A model generated the notes under the pieces. That model saw only the letters and a list, made by a program, of their open reading frames with translations. It did not search any database and was not told the DNA's origin. DNA of 64,000 nucleotides, taken from Nyssa sinensis (Eukaryota; Streptophyta; Magnoliopsida; Cornales; Nyssaceae). The stretch's first letter is position 1. Every line of letters starts with the position of its first letter. The stretch spans positions 359,001 through 423,000 of the forward strand of contig CM018052.1 of NCBI GenBank assembly GCA_008638375.1, written 5' to 3'. Of this stretch, positions 37,424 through 49,100 are shown piece by piece. The translations under genes and the position numbers were made by a program.

Positions 37424-38053
37424 TGATATACCACAAACAGACACACCAATCACCTTGAGACACGTGTGCTTACAGAATCGATAAACTCGGTCATACCGAA
37501 CAGGCGTAGCCTCCAAGACATCCTCATATACATATCCTACAGAACCGATAACTCGGTCATACAGAGCAGGCGCAGCCTCCAGGGAATTCTCATATGCATA
37601 TCCTCCAGACCTTATGCTCTGGGTAATATTCACTTAGTATTCCGTATGGTTCCAACCTTATGGTTTCCTTAACAACGGCCAAGAAGGGAATAAGGAAATA
37701 GTCTATAATAAGGAAACAATCTTCAACAAGGAAACTACTATGTATGATTATCTCTATCTACGATGCAATATTCCATAAGGTAACTGCAATCTTCGATAAT
37801 CAAATCCCTATATTCACGGCTCCGAATCCTAATCAACTTAGGAAGGCCACAGTCTATAAAATAAACCCTACAGGTACGCTTTATTTTCATGCTCATTCTT
37901 TGGCTTTCAATACAGTCTTTCAATTCAGTTTACTTAGTTAAGCATCGGAGCGGCTACCGCCGAAGCCAATCCGGTGGCCCTCTGATCCCCTCTTTTGAGT
38001 GTTCTACAAGTCTTGGAGCCCAGATTTATTGCGAGCTGAAAAGTGCAGCATCA
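37424..38053 (+). repeat. 3' LTR of the Tat element (630 bp)
   Basis: It starts TGATATACCACAAAC and ends GTGCAGCATCA like the 5' LTR. Differences from it are scattered base changes and a one-base deletion near 37548. The next bases (ATATA) match those before the 5' LTR. Confidence 0.93.
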
Positions 38054-38084
<31 letters not shown>

Positions 38085-38393
38085 CCCCTACATATATACA
38101 TGCATATACTTATTTCCATTTATATATATATAGAAATTTTTATTTATTTTTTATTTTTATTTTTATTTTTATTTTCCTTTTATTTTTCTTTTTATTCTAT
38201 TTTATTTTATTTGAATTTTTATCTTTATTTCGATATTCGTTCATGGCTTGCTCGAGTATTGTCCGGGCATCATCCGTACATTCAACCTATTGAGATTCCA
38301 AAACCGTCCATTTTATTCAGTGTCATGACGTAAAGCCCTAACGGCTCAGGTTTACATGGTTCACTAGGTTATAATTTGGGTCGGGGTACTATA

Positions 38394-38944
38394 CACACTT
38401 TTGGTGACTGGCTATTGTGACATTGTATCCCCTGTTCGCTATTGCGATATGACATCCTTATTTGCTATTGTTTATATCCTTCTTTTTAGACTAACCCTGA
38501 CCCATGGCAGAGCGAGGGAATTTACTTACTGAGCTAAGTTAGCTCACTCCAGTTATGTCACTTTTTTCAGGACAACAAATTGCAGAAGGACCATCAGGCG
38601 TGCATATCGAGTAGATGCCCCATTTTGCTACAGATTGTCCTTTTGCAAGTATGGTGGATGCTTTTACTACCAATGTAATAGTCTAAGTGTAGTGTAGTCT
38701 TAGTTCTCCCATATGTCCACGTCTTGTGTATGTTTTTATATTTTAAGGATTAGGAACTAAACACTTATTTTTATTTTGGCATGTATAATTATACTCTGAT
38801 GATGGTATTAGATTAGCTAATGACATGACATGCAATTAATGATTATTTAATTAGTGTTTGAGATCCTTTGGTGAGAGACAGCTTATGGGCCGCTGCACCC
38901 AATCACGGGCCCTTGATCCACACAGGACGGGTTACGAGTCACGC

Positions 38945-38946
<2 letters not shown>
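38394..38946 (+). mobile_element. Forward LTR fragment, chromovirus-like
   Basis: Reads in the sense direction the LTR part seen reversed in V1 ('actgagctaagttagctcactcc') and ends near GACGGGTTACGAGTCACG, a decayed copy of the family end GGTGGGTTTCGGGTCGTGACA. The 5' part is missing; it is the oldest-looking LTR piece here. Confidence 0.5.
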
Positions 38947-38981
<35 letters not shown>

Positions 38982-39237
38982 CTCATATTGTGAGAATTAA
39001 ATATACAAGAAGAAAGTGAGCTTTTTTTTAATAATACTCTTTTTGAATCTGAGAGTTTGAATTCATATTTAGACTGGGAATTCATATAATCTATGTATCC
39101 TAAAGGTAATTGTGATTCGTTTTGCGTACTAAGATTGAGTCTTGGGTTCACTTATTACCATGACACAGTAAAATGTTGATCTATAGAGCTCAAATTGGTG
39201 ATAGAAGTGGTTTCTGTAAACAACAATCACTGGTAAA
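38947..39237. other. Flank of V2 with CA/TA simple repeats
   Basis: A (CA)n run at 38944-38963 and (TA)n run to about 38980, then unassigned AT-rich sequence up to GTAAA at 39233-39237, the left half of the V2 target duplication. Confidence 0.55.
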
Positions 39238-39901
39238 TGTCACGACCCAAGACCCACCCTATGCGGATCTCGTGTCGCGCACCCGATCCGACGCTGCTTG
39301 TCGAACCAAGGGTCTCAACTTGTTACAAAATCAGTACTACTAATATGCAACAACTAAATAGCGGAAGACTTTAAACAATTAAATAAATAAAAGCTACATG
39401 TGATATATAGAACGTTCCCAAAATGCGAAATACAAAATTTCTTAAACAACTGTTCATCCCCAAAATGTGGATAACATGGGAGAGCTATAAGACTATCTGT
39501 ACTAAGTATTACACTACAACTTCCAAAGTAAATGTCCACCTCCTAGCTATCAGGCTCTATGGTCTGTCCTCAAAATTTGTGCCTACAAAATATTGTGTAA
39601 TATCTGATGAGCTATGAAAACTCAGTAAATAGTCTTTTACTCTACCATGTACACAAGGGTATAAAAGAATGCTAGTCAGTCAATGAATATATAACTCAAT
39701 ATCAAATGATGAGAGTTAACTGATAAGGAAATGAAACTGCTCTGCTAACAATGTCATACTACTACAGTCATAAGCTATATCAAGTATAAAATGTAAGCAC
39801 TCAACTGAAAGCTGTAAAATCTCATGATCATTCAATAACAATATAACATGATCAAACTATGAATATCAACCATAAAGGATAGTGATATCAACTAAAACTG
39901 A

Positions 39902-40121
39902 GATGCACTGAGCTCGTATTCAGTTCCACTTGGCTGTATGAATATTCAATTCCCATTCGGGCTGTATGAATAGTCAGCTCTAGTCGGCTGTATGAATACT
40001 GCTCTGACTAAAAGAGATACACTGAGCTCGTATTCAGTTCCACTTGGTTGTACGAATATTCAGTTCCCATTCGAGCTGTATGAATAGTCAGTTCCAGTCG
40101 GCTGTATGAATACTGCTCTGT
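39902..40121. repeat. 114 bp tandem duplication in V2
   Basis: Two units starting gatgcactgagctcg (39902) and gatacactgagctcg (40016) with a period of 114 bases. Each holds three smaller units of the 'ggctgtatgaat' type. Confidence 0.85.
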
Positions 40122-40976
40122 ATATAATATGACGTAATGATAGTTTTTGAGGCTACGGTTACTATACTACTTAGAATAAAACTGTTTGGCCCTTGCGGCC
40201 CTAGGTACAAGTGTACATAAAGAAATCTGTGCACAAGTGTACAATCATGATCGAGATATATATAGAAATTAATAACTGTCTCCCACATGATAGGGCAATA
40301 TCAATGTGGCTAAATAAACACTGGTGTGTATGTATAGAGTATGAAAAGTAATATATATACAAGAACTGTGACATGGCTTGGAAATGTAACACATGCAGAG
40401 ATCGGATTTTACTTACCTCTTACTGTCTCTATCTGGAAGGTCTAGACTGCCTTCTCGTTGCCTTTTGGTGTTCCTAAGATTCATTAAACACATCTTAGTC
40501 TATCGCTACTTGAATTATACTATTCATCAAATTTTATGCCTCTATACTATAAGTTTCTCTTTTACTAAAATAAACTCTACCATTGAGTCTGGAATGTCGA
40601 ACAAAACCAATTTAGGCTTTTGCAAAACTCAATTTGGGCATCTGGGCTAAAAAGGGCAAAATGGTCATTTTGCACTTTTACGGGTCTTTTATTTTTCGGG
40701 ACCTCGTCTCGCGACACGAACCTCACCATTGGTCTTAGGAGGTCCAAGATAGTCAAAATACACTAATAACTTGTCTAATTTGGACTCAGGGCTATTTTGT
40801 TATATTTAAATTAATTAATTAATTTTATTTCATTTAATACAATTTAGGTATAATATAAATATATTTGTGAGATTTAGCTGACACGGGATTGTCCTGTTAA
40901 CTTGGTCTGTCTCAAGCTTATCTCCTAATAGGTCATACGTTCGAACCTCAGGGGCTGCGCCCCTTTCTGAGGCTTT

Positions 40977-42894
40977 TTTCTCCCTCTCTCTATTTTTCTA
41001 CATTAAGTATCGATCCTCTTCATGCTCTCGAAGCTTCAGGCTTCTTCTTGCTTTCTCCCACTTTGATATATATATTTATATAATATACATATTACATATG
41101 TTTTTATATATGCACGTGGCTGGTAGAGTAGCCTATTTCTAGAATTTTCCCACTTTGTATGGGCTGAGGTTAATGGGCCAATGAGTACGAACTGGTTGAG
41201 ACCAGTTCTGGTATTGGTCTTGTTGGATATGGGCTGGTCTGAAAATGCTTAATGGGTCAAATAGGATGGATTCAAACAACAGCTTGGGCCAAGTGATGAT
41301 GGTTGGCAACTCCACTTGATTGTTATAGCAGCTTCATGAATATATATATATGTCAGGACCCGCCCCATCATGGCACAATATTGTCCGCTTTGGGCTTCAG
41401 CCCTCACGGCTTTGTTCTTCCTGGGCTTTGCCCCAGGAAAAGGCCTTGTACCAAGTAGTGCGCGATCCCCCCTTATGTGCACCTTCACCTTTCCTTCCCC
41501 AGGCGATGTGGGATGAGACCTAATGGCCTCCATCCACCCCTCACGAGGCTCGACGTCCCCGTCGAAAGGCCCTTCTTGGTGGCACACCTCTGGCTGGGGG
41601 CCAGCTCTGATACCATCTGTCAGGACCCGCCCCATCATGGCACAATATTGGCCGCTTTGGGCTTCAGCCCTCACGGCTTTGTTCTTCCTGGGCTTTGCCC
41701 CAGGAAAAGGCCTTGTACCAAGTAGTGCGCGATCCCCCCTTATGTGCACCTTCACCTTTCCTTCCCCAGGCGATGTGGGATGAGACCTAATGGCCTCCAT
41801 CCACCCCTCACGAGGCTCGACGTCCCCGTCGAAAGGCCCTTCTTGGTGGCACACCTCTGGCTGGGGGCCAGCTCTGATACCATCTGTCAGGACCCGCCCC
41901 ATCATGGCACAATATTGTCCGCTTTGGGCTTCAGCCCTCACGGCTTTGTTCTTCCTGGGCTTTGCCCCAGGAAAAGGCCTTGTACCAAGTAGTGCGCGAT
42001 CCCCCCTTATGTGCACCTTGGAGGCCATTAGGTCTCATCCCACATCGCCTGGGGAAGGAAAGGTGAAGGTGCACATAAGGGGGGATCGCGCACTACTTGG
42101 TACAAGGCCTTTTCCTGGGGCAAAGCCCAGGAAGAACAAAGCCGTGAGGGCTGAAGCCCAAAGCGGACAATATTGTGCCATGATGGGGCGGGTCCTGACA
42201 GATGGTATCAGAGCTGGCCCCCAGCCAGAGGTGTGCCACCAAGAAGGGCCTTTCGACGGGGACGTCGAGCCTCGTGAGGGGTGGATGGAGGCCATTAGGT
42301 CTCATCCCACATCGCCTGGGGAAGGAAAGGTGAAGGTGCACATAAGGGGGGATCGCGCACTACTTGGTACAAGGCCTTTTCCTGGGGCAAAGCCCAGGAA
42401 GAACAAAGCCGTGAGGGCTGAAGCCCAAAGCGGACAATATTGTGCCATGATGGGGCGGGTCCTGACAATATATATATATATATACACACACACATATATA
42501 TATAGTTGTATATATATATATTACCATCTTTATACATTTTATTTCATAAAATATTACTTTATAAAATGCCAACAAATTTGGCTTAGAGTTGAGATTCGAC
42601 ATTATTATTATTTATTTTACCGATATCGAGTGCCCGTTCATATTTTATATTATTTTTATAATTAATTATTCATATTGGCCCCGTATCGTTCATTTTGGCA
42701 CCAGTTGACAGGGTCATCTATTTCCTGAGCCTATATTACTTTTAATGGTCTGGATTAATTTTTTTATATTTTCTAATAATTAATCCCATCATGGCTTACC
42801 GTATTTTGAGCTATTTCAAGTTATTAGTGTCACGTAATTTATTTTTATTAAATAGGGTGTAGTCTCGGTTATGTCAAATTTTTGGGGTATTACA
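40977..42894 (-). mobile_element. Left LTR of element Z, truncated
   Basis: The sequence matches 53034-53806 (right LTR end) apart from the TRIM insertion at 41351-42467. It ends TTTTGGGGTATTACA, after which the polypurine complement begins. Only about the last 0.8 kb of the ~3.8 kb LTR is present; the junction at 40976/40977 is a deletion point. Confidence 0.7.
41351..42467. mobile_element. Palindromic array of a TRIM miniature retrotransposon
   Basis: The unit is an 182 bp LTR (starts TGGAGGCCATTAGG, ends GGTCCTGACA) and an 85 bp interior with primer site TGGTATCAGAGC two bases after the LTR and a purine run (TGAGGGGTGGA) before the next LTR. Reverse-oriented part: LTR 41351-41532, interior 41533-41617, LTR 41618-41799, interior 41800-41884, partial LTR 41885-42018. 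Forward part: LTR 42019-42200, interior 42201-42285, LTR 42286-42467. The Z right LTR (near 53395) is the empty site. The long reading frames (up to 291 codons) on both strands are by-products of the repeat. Confidence 0.93.
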
Positions 42895-44381
42895 TTCTAC
42901 CCACCTTCAAAAGAGTTTTGTCCCCAAAACTCAACTGGCCTTATAGGAGAAACAGTCATTTGTTAGTCAAGTTTATCCATAAGGGAGTCTAATGTCTGGT
43001 GTCTCTATAAAATGTCACAAATTTTAACCTCAATCGCTTTTACTGACATGTCTCCAATTGGCACTAGTCGATAATCCCCAATTATACAAATTCAAAGCAG
43101 ATCCAAAAATCCACAATAAGATTGATTAGTTAATCCACAAAATATACTGTCGCACAATTTTGACCTCTAGTAAAATACTAACATGTCTCCAAGTATCATG
43201 AGTCTATAACCTCGAATCGTACAAGTTCAGATCAGATTCAGAATATACACTAAAAGTGTGATTGACAATCCACATAATATATCTTATCACCAATATTAGA
43301 TCCATTCTATATTAGATCAATTTTTGCGATCATCCTCAAATGACCAGAAATCATCCATTAAGATTATTCAATCATATATGATTTCTCAAATGATTCATTT
43401 GATATCCACACTCACAACGATCAATACCAGAGTTAGTTAACCTATAGTCATTGTCTTCCCAATCGATATATCTACAAGCATAATTATCAATGTCAGGATT
43501 AACTTATCTCCAATCATTTTCCTTCCAAGCGATATATTCACACTCATTTGAATTATGATCAACATATCCTCGTCTCACTTGTCGTTTAATATTACAATAC
43601 TTTGCCCTAACTATCAATTTTCAGTCATAGCATAGTCTTTTCCCCCCAAGGATTATTAACCTTAGTGACTAACACACTATCATCACCAAAAATTACTCAT
43701 TCATTTAGTCATCTAATTAAGTCACACAATAATCCATAAATTCAATTCTAGTTTGATCTTTCCCAAAGAATAATTAACCTAAATACGCTATAGTCTCCAA
43801 GAATCGCTGAATATTTCGCTGCGCCACTCTGATATAATGCTCGAATTCTTAAGATTGTTAATTTCACTTAGAGGCCTACTTTTGTCTCTTAATAAATATT
43901 GAGTATCTAATCATCCTAATCATCCAAGGAAAATCAACTTCAATCATGTCCCCAAGACTTATCACTTGTGATACTAGTGAATCTCCAATATTTATAATCT
44001 CAAATCAGTTGATCCCTAGTCCTTAGATGCCTTAGAATCGCAGATTCATCATATATTACGAAGACTTCCACTATTAATATCCGTGGCTCAAGTACTCTAT
44101 GGTGTTTAATCCATGACTTAACGCTCTGTTGTGAACAATGACTCCCAAATCATTTCACATCTTATTCTCCTTAAGTTCCCATCTTGTACAGGTAACCTTA
44201 ACCTATTGCTCACATGTCGCTCTATGGTAACATTGTATCTTAATCATTTCCTTACCTTAGCTTTGATATTACCCTTGTTATGCCCGAGGATTTTCAATCA
44301 TTTCCCTAAAAATCCTTAACCTTTGCTCTAATTATGCCCGTGTACCATCAATATTTATAAACCTTAGCTCTAATACCACTC
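42895..44381 (-). mobile_element. Interior of element Z, no genes
   Basis: Begins (+) with TTCTACCCACCTTCAAAAG, the complement of a polypurine tract, and ends at the primer-site complement before 44382. In 1.5 kb no gag or pol motif is seen, so Z is a coding-deficient element that would need another element's enzymes. Parts resemble the V1 interior. Confidence 0.7.
44367..44379 (-). promoter_or_regulatory. Primer binding site of element Z
   Basis: The minus strand reads GTGGTATTAGAGC, one change from the initiator-Met site, two bases from the LTR edge at 44382. Confidence 0.75.
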
Positions 44382-47300
44382 TGTCACATCCCGCACCCCA
44401 CCCTACGCGGATGCTGAAGAGGTGATGCCAGTTAGCCGCCTTGTCGGTCTTTCTACCGACAATGCGACCAACCAAAGGCAACTTCTGAACTTAATGATGA
44501 ATTGCATTTCAATTGTAGGGTCAAAGCAGCAGAATTTAAAACCTTTTTCATCTCGGGAATACAACTCATTTATAAATACCGTAGAGGTATGTCTCTAACC
44601 AAACAACTAATAACTCTAGCCACAAAGCATATCTATAACCAGACATATAACATAGAGCATATCTAATCTCTCTAGAGTACTATTACCATGAGCCATGTCC
44701 CAATATATCTAGTGCACATCAATGAATCTAATCATATCGTGTCACTCACCTAAATAACCAGATTCAATCCATAAGAGTCCAAGTCTCCACAAATCAGTAA
44801 CATCATATCCTTTACTTGGAATGCCACTCGGCCTACTAGTATTATATCCTGGTGCCTTCCAATCCAATGGAGATGAATCTTGAAAAATGTTAGAAAAAAA
44901 GAATGAGCTTAAACAAGCTCAGTGAGTAACATAGGTTCTTGCCATGGGTTTCAAAACCAGTTTATATATACATGATGTCATATAAAATGAATGCTCATAT
45001 ATAGCTCAAGTAGAACAAACAGATCATATCAAAACAGAACAGATAGAACAGATCGGATCAGAGTCAAAACAGAACAGATCAGGATTGAACAGATCAAACC
45101 AGAACAGAACAGTACTGAACAGAGTACCAATCAAACAAAGCATATCATCAAGGTGCTTGAACCTCCCCCAACTGCCCATAAGCGGACCACTCGTGGGGCC
45201 TCTACCCTCTGGGGTCAGATCAGAGCGAAACAGAACAGAACAGAGAGGGATAGAACCAGAACAGAATGCCAATCATACAGACGAGCCTTCCCAACTGCCC
45301 ATAAGCAGACTACTCATGGGGCCTCTACCCTCTTGGTCAGACTCTGGCATAAAACCGTTCAATCCTGTGGTGGGCCCAGAGTAGACTCAACATCTCAAAA
45401 TAGAATCAGAACAAACTCTAAATGGCATACAACAGAACAGAACAGACCCGAACAGAATCAGAGTAGGATATATCAAAAGATAGGACATAATCGAATCATG
45501 CCATGTGCAATGCAGTACAAGGAGTATGCATGAAAGCATATGCACTTAAAACAGTACAGTCTATAAAACAGTTCAGCATATAAAGCAGTATAACATATGA
45601 ATCTAGATAATACAAAAAATATACACCAAGTCAGGAGTCCGAGTTACTCACTTGAATATCACGCTTATCTCCATTCACAAATAGTCTAACAATCTCCAGA
45701 TACGTCGTTAGTCACGTCCATGCATATCCTAGGCATTATCCTTCTGATGGCCATCATAATTGATTCATCATCCAAAAGTCCATCATGTTCCTCAGACGTG
45801 AACATATCCAACCTTTGTCTGGTTGCCGTCAACATTCCACTGGCACTACAATCATCATTTAACTCTCCGACTGATTTGATAGGGTGGTTCCTCTTGTTTC
45901 TCCATTCTGAACCCTAACCACGTGAACTTTCAGCGAGATCTCTCTTTTTAGTGAAACGTTTCCGGTGATCCCATTGAGACTGTACACCTTCACTCCAACT
46001 GCCAACCTTTGGAGAATTTGTAGTCAAGTGTCTCAAGCCCCTAATCATGAGTCTTACTCCGACCTTCAACTGGTCAGCCATCTCTCTCTTAAGGAACTAC
46101 ATTTGTTGCCCAACTAATTTTTCTATACTGGACTTCTCAAACAATCCCTTTTAGTCTATCCCCCTACCATGGCATGACACCCCTAAAGCATCATTATCCA
46201 ATGATCAATACGTAATTCATCTCTTGTAGCGAACTGCTTCCAGCAAGGAATTGGTATCACTGTGCTGATTGGTGTTGAATGCCACGGTAGCTTCATTGAA
46301 TGATCCTACCCAATAACCTGCCTGTTCCTCTAAAGGGCCAAATCAACTTGAAAAGGATGCTCCAAAACACAGAAGCTTCCCCTGTGAACTTGCCGATCTT
46401 ATGGACAACAGAACATCAGTTATGTCAAGACCATGGAAGAAATCAACAACATTGAGTAAGTATGGCCCAAAGGTATCCAACATTTTCTGAATTGCAACCT
46501 TAAGATCTTCCTTCTCCATCATACGGCTGCAGGCATCACACAAGCCGCTACAGTTGGCCAATTCTGTGCAAGCTGCTCATTTCCAACTTTGACAGCCATA
46601 GCAGTAAGCAGCAAATCCATGAAACACCAACAGGAGCAACCACTTCATTGACAATTTTAACTAATTTTGCTTCTCTATTGCCAACAGTAGCAGGGGTTGA
46701 GACCATTTTTCCAGGTCTACTGTTACAACCCGTAGCATTTGCAGATGATGGGTTAATAGCAATTGGTGGACCAGATCTTCTGCCCAGAGATCGGTCTTCC
46801 TTCTTTCACCACCACTGCTGCTACCGCTGCCCCTTTCCCTGCTGCCGGAACATTTCTGCTGTTGCTGGTTTCTTTCCTTGAATTGCAGTATTCGTGGCCA
46901 CCCATATGCATCATTGTCACATCCCGAACCCCACCCTACGCGGATGTCGAGGACGTGATGCCAGTTAGCTGCCACGCGACCAACCGAAGGCAATTTCTGA
47001 ACTTTCCAGTGAATTGCACTCCGATTGTAGGGTCAGATGCAGCGGAATTTAAAACTTTTTTTTTTCTTTTTATCACGAGAATGCAACTCATGTATCCACC
47101 GTAGGATATGTATCACACAGAGCAAGTCTAAAATCCAACAACTAACAACTCAACCTCAGAGCATATCTATAATTCGACATATAACAACATAGCAGAACTA
47201 TAATCTCTAGAGTACCATTTAAATCCATGAGCCATATCTATATTCAGCACATATCAGTCAAGTCAGTCATAGTACATCACTCACCTGATTAAATAAATTC

Positions 47301-47519
47301 AATCCTCAATAATCCAGTCTCCACAGATCAGTGCCATCAGATCCAATAGATATCGTTCCTGAAAAATGTTAGGGAATGGGGTGAGCTTCGAAAAGCCCAA
47401 TGAGTAACACAGGTTCCCTGTCAAGGGTTTCAAATCCATTTCTTGTTTACAAAGCACAAGGGTAGTTCAGTTGTTTCTGAAATAACAGCTTTATAAATCT
47501 ACTTTAAATACAGTTTCAA

Positions 47520-49100
47520 TAGAATAAAGTAGGACTGAACAAAATAAAACAATAGATCAAAACAGACAGAACATAACAGACCGTATCAAGTATAACCGTA
47601 CAGAACAGAACACAACAGGTCAGGACGGAGCAGAACCGAGCAGAGCCGGACATAACAAATCAGAACAGGATGAAGCAAAGCACAACAAATCAGAACAGAA
47701 TAGTAAATGATGCCAATATATCAATTAGAGACAAACAGGTCAGAATAGAACGGGTCAGAATAAAACATAATAGAACGGAACGGAACAGAACATAACAAGT
47801 CATAACCGAACAGAACGGAATAGGTCATAGCAAATCATAACCGAACAGAACGGAATAAAACATAACAAATCAGAATAAAATAGAACAGAACATAACAGAA
47901 CGGAGCAGAAACAATATGTCAACTAGAGATACAAGTATATCATCAACGGAACGGAACAAGACAAAACTGAGTGGAAACAGTATATCAATCAAGGATACAT
48001 GTATATCATCAACGGAACGGAACAAGACAAAACTGAGTGGAAACAGTATATCAATCAAGGATACATGTATATCATCAACGGAACGGAACAAGACAAAACT
48101 GAGTGGAAACAGTATATCAATCAAGGATACATGTATATCATCAACGGAACGGAACAAGACAAAACTGAGTGGAAACAGTATCTCAATCAAGGAACATGAT
48201 AGATCAGTATTGAGCAGAACATGACGGGACAGGACAGAACAGAACAGATCGAAACAAAGCAAACAAGTTAGGACGGAACAAATCAAATATAACAAATCAG
48301 GACGGATCAGGACGGAACAGATCAGACAGATCAAACGGAACAGGTCAGGACAAACAGATCAAACAGAACAGGTCAGATAGATCAAACAGAATAGGTCAGG
48401 ACAGATCAAACAGAACAAGTCAGACAGATCAAACGGAACAGGTCAGGACAAAACAGATCAAACATAACAGATCAGGACGGATCAGGACTGAATAGATCAG
48501 ACAGGTCAAACGGAATAGGTCAGGACAAAACAGATCAAACATAACAGATCAGGACTGAATAGATCAGACAGGTCAAACGGAACAGGTCAGGACAAAACAG
48601 ATCAAACATAACAGATCAGGACGGATCAGGACTGAATAGATCAGACAGGTCAAACGGAACAGGTCAGGACAAAACAGATCAAACAGAACAGGTCAGACAA
48701 ATCAAACAGAACAGGTCAGTGTTGAGCGGAACAGAACAGAACAGATCAAACATAACAGATAGTTAAACACGTTCATTTGAAACAGTATTAAAAATAAGAG
48801 TACAGTTAAAACATCAGAGTAATAGAACAGATCAGTTAAAACATCAGAGTAACAGAACAGATCAGTTAAAACATCAGTGTAACAGAACAGTTCAGTTAAA
48901 ACATCAATGTAACAGAACAGATCAGTAATGAGCAGAGCAAAACAGTATAGCAGAATAAACAGTATAGTATGCACAGATTAAACAGTGCAGTATGCTCATA
49001 TAATGCTCAAGACTGAGGTGGTACCAAGAGTCAGTTGTTCTTTCAGTAAAAACAGTGATAAGTTTATTGCAGTGCAGAACAGAGGAATCAGACAGAGTAA
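47520..49100. repeat. Degenerate CAGAACAGA-type purine repeat in X2
   Basis: Over 1.5 kb, 5-10 base units of the form (a)acagatcaa/acagaacagg recur without a strict period. Similar runs occur at 1-110 (X1) and 45010-45500 (Z). Reading frames inside are low-complexity and not real genes. Confidence 0.85.
47930..48192. repeat. 66 bp tandem array, four units
   Basis: Units starting 'aacggaacggaac' at 47945, 48011, 48077 and 48143 are almost identical. 66 is divisible by 3, which keeps frames open on both strands (the 102- and 154-codon artefacts). Confidence 0.93.

Larger units (their letters stand above)
13709..38053 (+). mobile_element. Ty3/gypsy Tat-type retrotransposon, full length, three nested insertions
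   Basis: Paired LTRs (13709-14339 and 37424-38053), a primer site, gag-protease-RT-RNase H-second RNase H-integrase in one order and strand, antisense reading frames between integrase and 3' LTR, and a polypurine tract define a complete element. The 5 bases on each side read ATATA, although the target is a TA run, so the duplication is not independent proof. Without solo LTRs B, C and D it is about 11.7 kb, usual for the Tat group. The second RNase H with the FYIDGSS motif and the antisense genes are hallmarks of Tat elements. It cannot move by itself: pol holds ten in-frame stops and a changed integrase residue. Confidence 0.92.
7147..38393 (-). mobile_element. V1 5' LTR, reverse, split by nested insertions
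   Basis: On the + strand it starts TATCACGACCCGAAACC (decayed TGTCAC) and ends GGGTCGGGGTACTATA (decayed TTACA). The true LTR pieces are 7147-7881, 11478-13708 and 38059-38393. Solo LTR A and the Tat element sit between them. Its last piece (clusters near 38240 'gcttgctcgagtattg') matches the end of V2 near 55770, so V1 and V2 are one LTR family. 12780-13200 is CG-rich for this LTR and holds an open stretch of up to 136 codons, but a matching stretch in V2 (about 54420-54700) is not open, so it is not called a gene. Confidence 0.7.

Noticed and set aside
41249..42665. Long reading frames (259 codons minus, 291 codons plus) over the TRIM array
   Set aside because: They repeat the same peptide per LTR unit, exist on both strands because the array is a palindrome, and run into TA repeats; they are by-products of the repeat.
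46343..46561. Acetolactate synthase pseudogene, from the IQKMLDTFGPYLLNVV run
   Set aside because: Only about ten residues resemble the enzyme's C-terminal part, and the residues before and after do not; too little to name it.
47870..48334. Repeat protein frames (154 codons minus, 102 codons plus)
   Set aside because: They follow from the 66 bp period being divisible by three inside a degenerate repeat.
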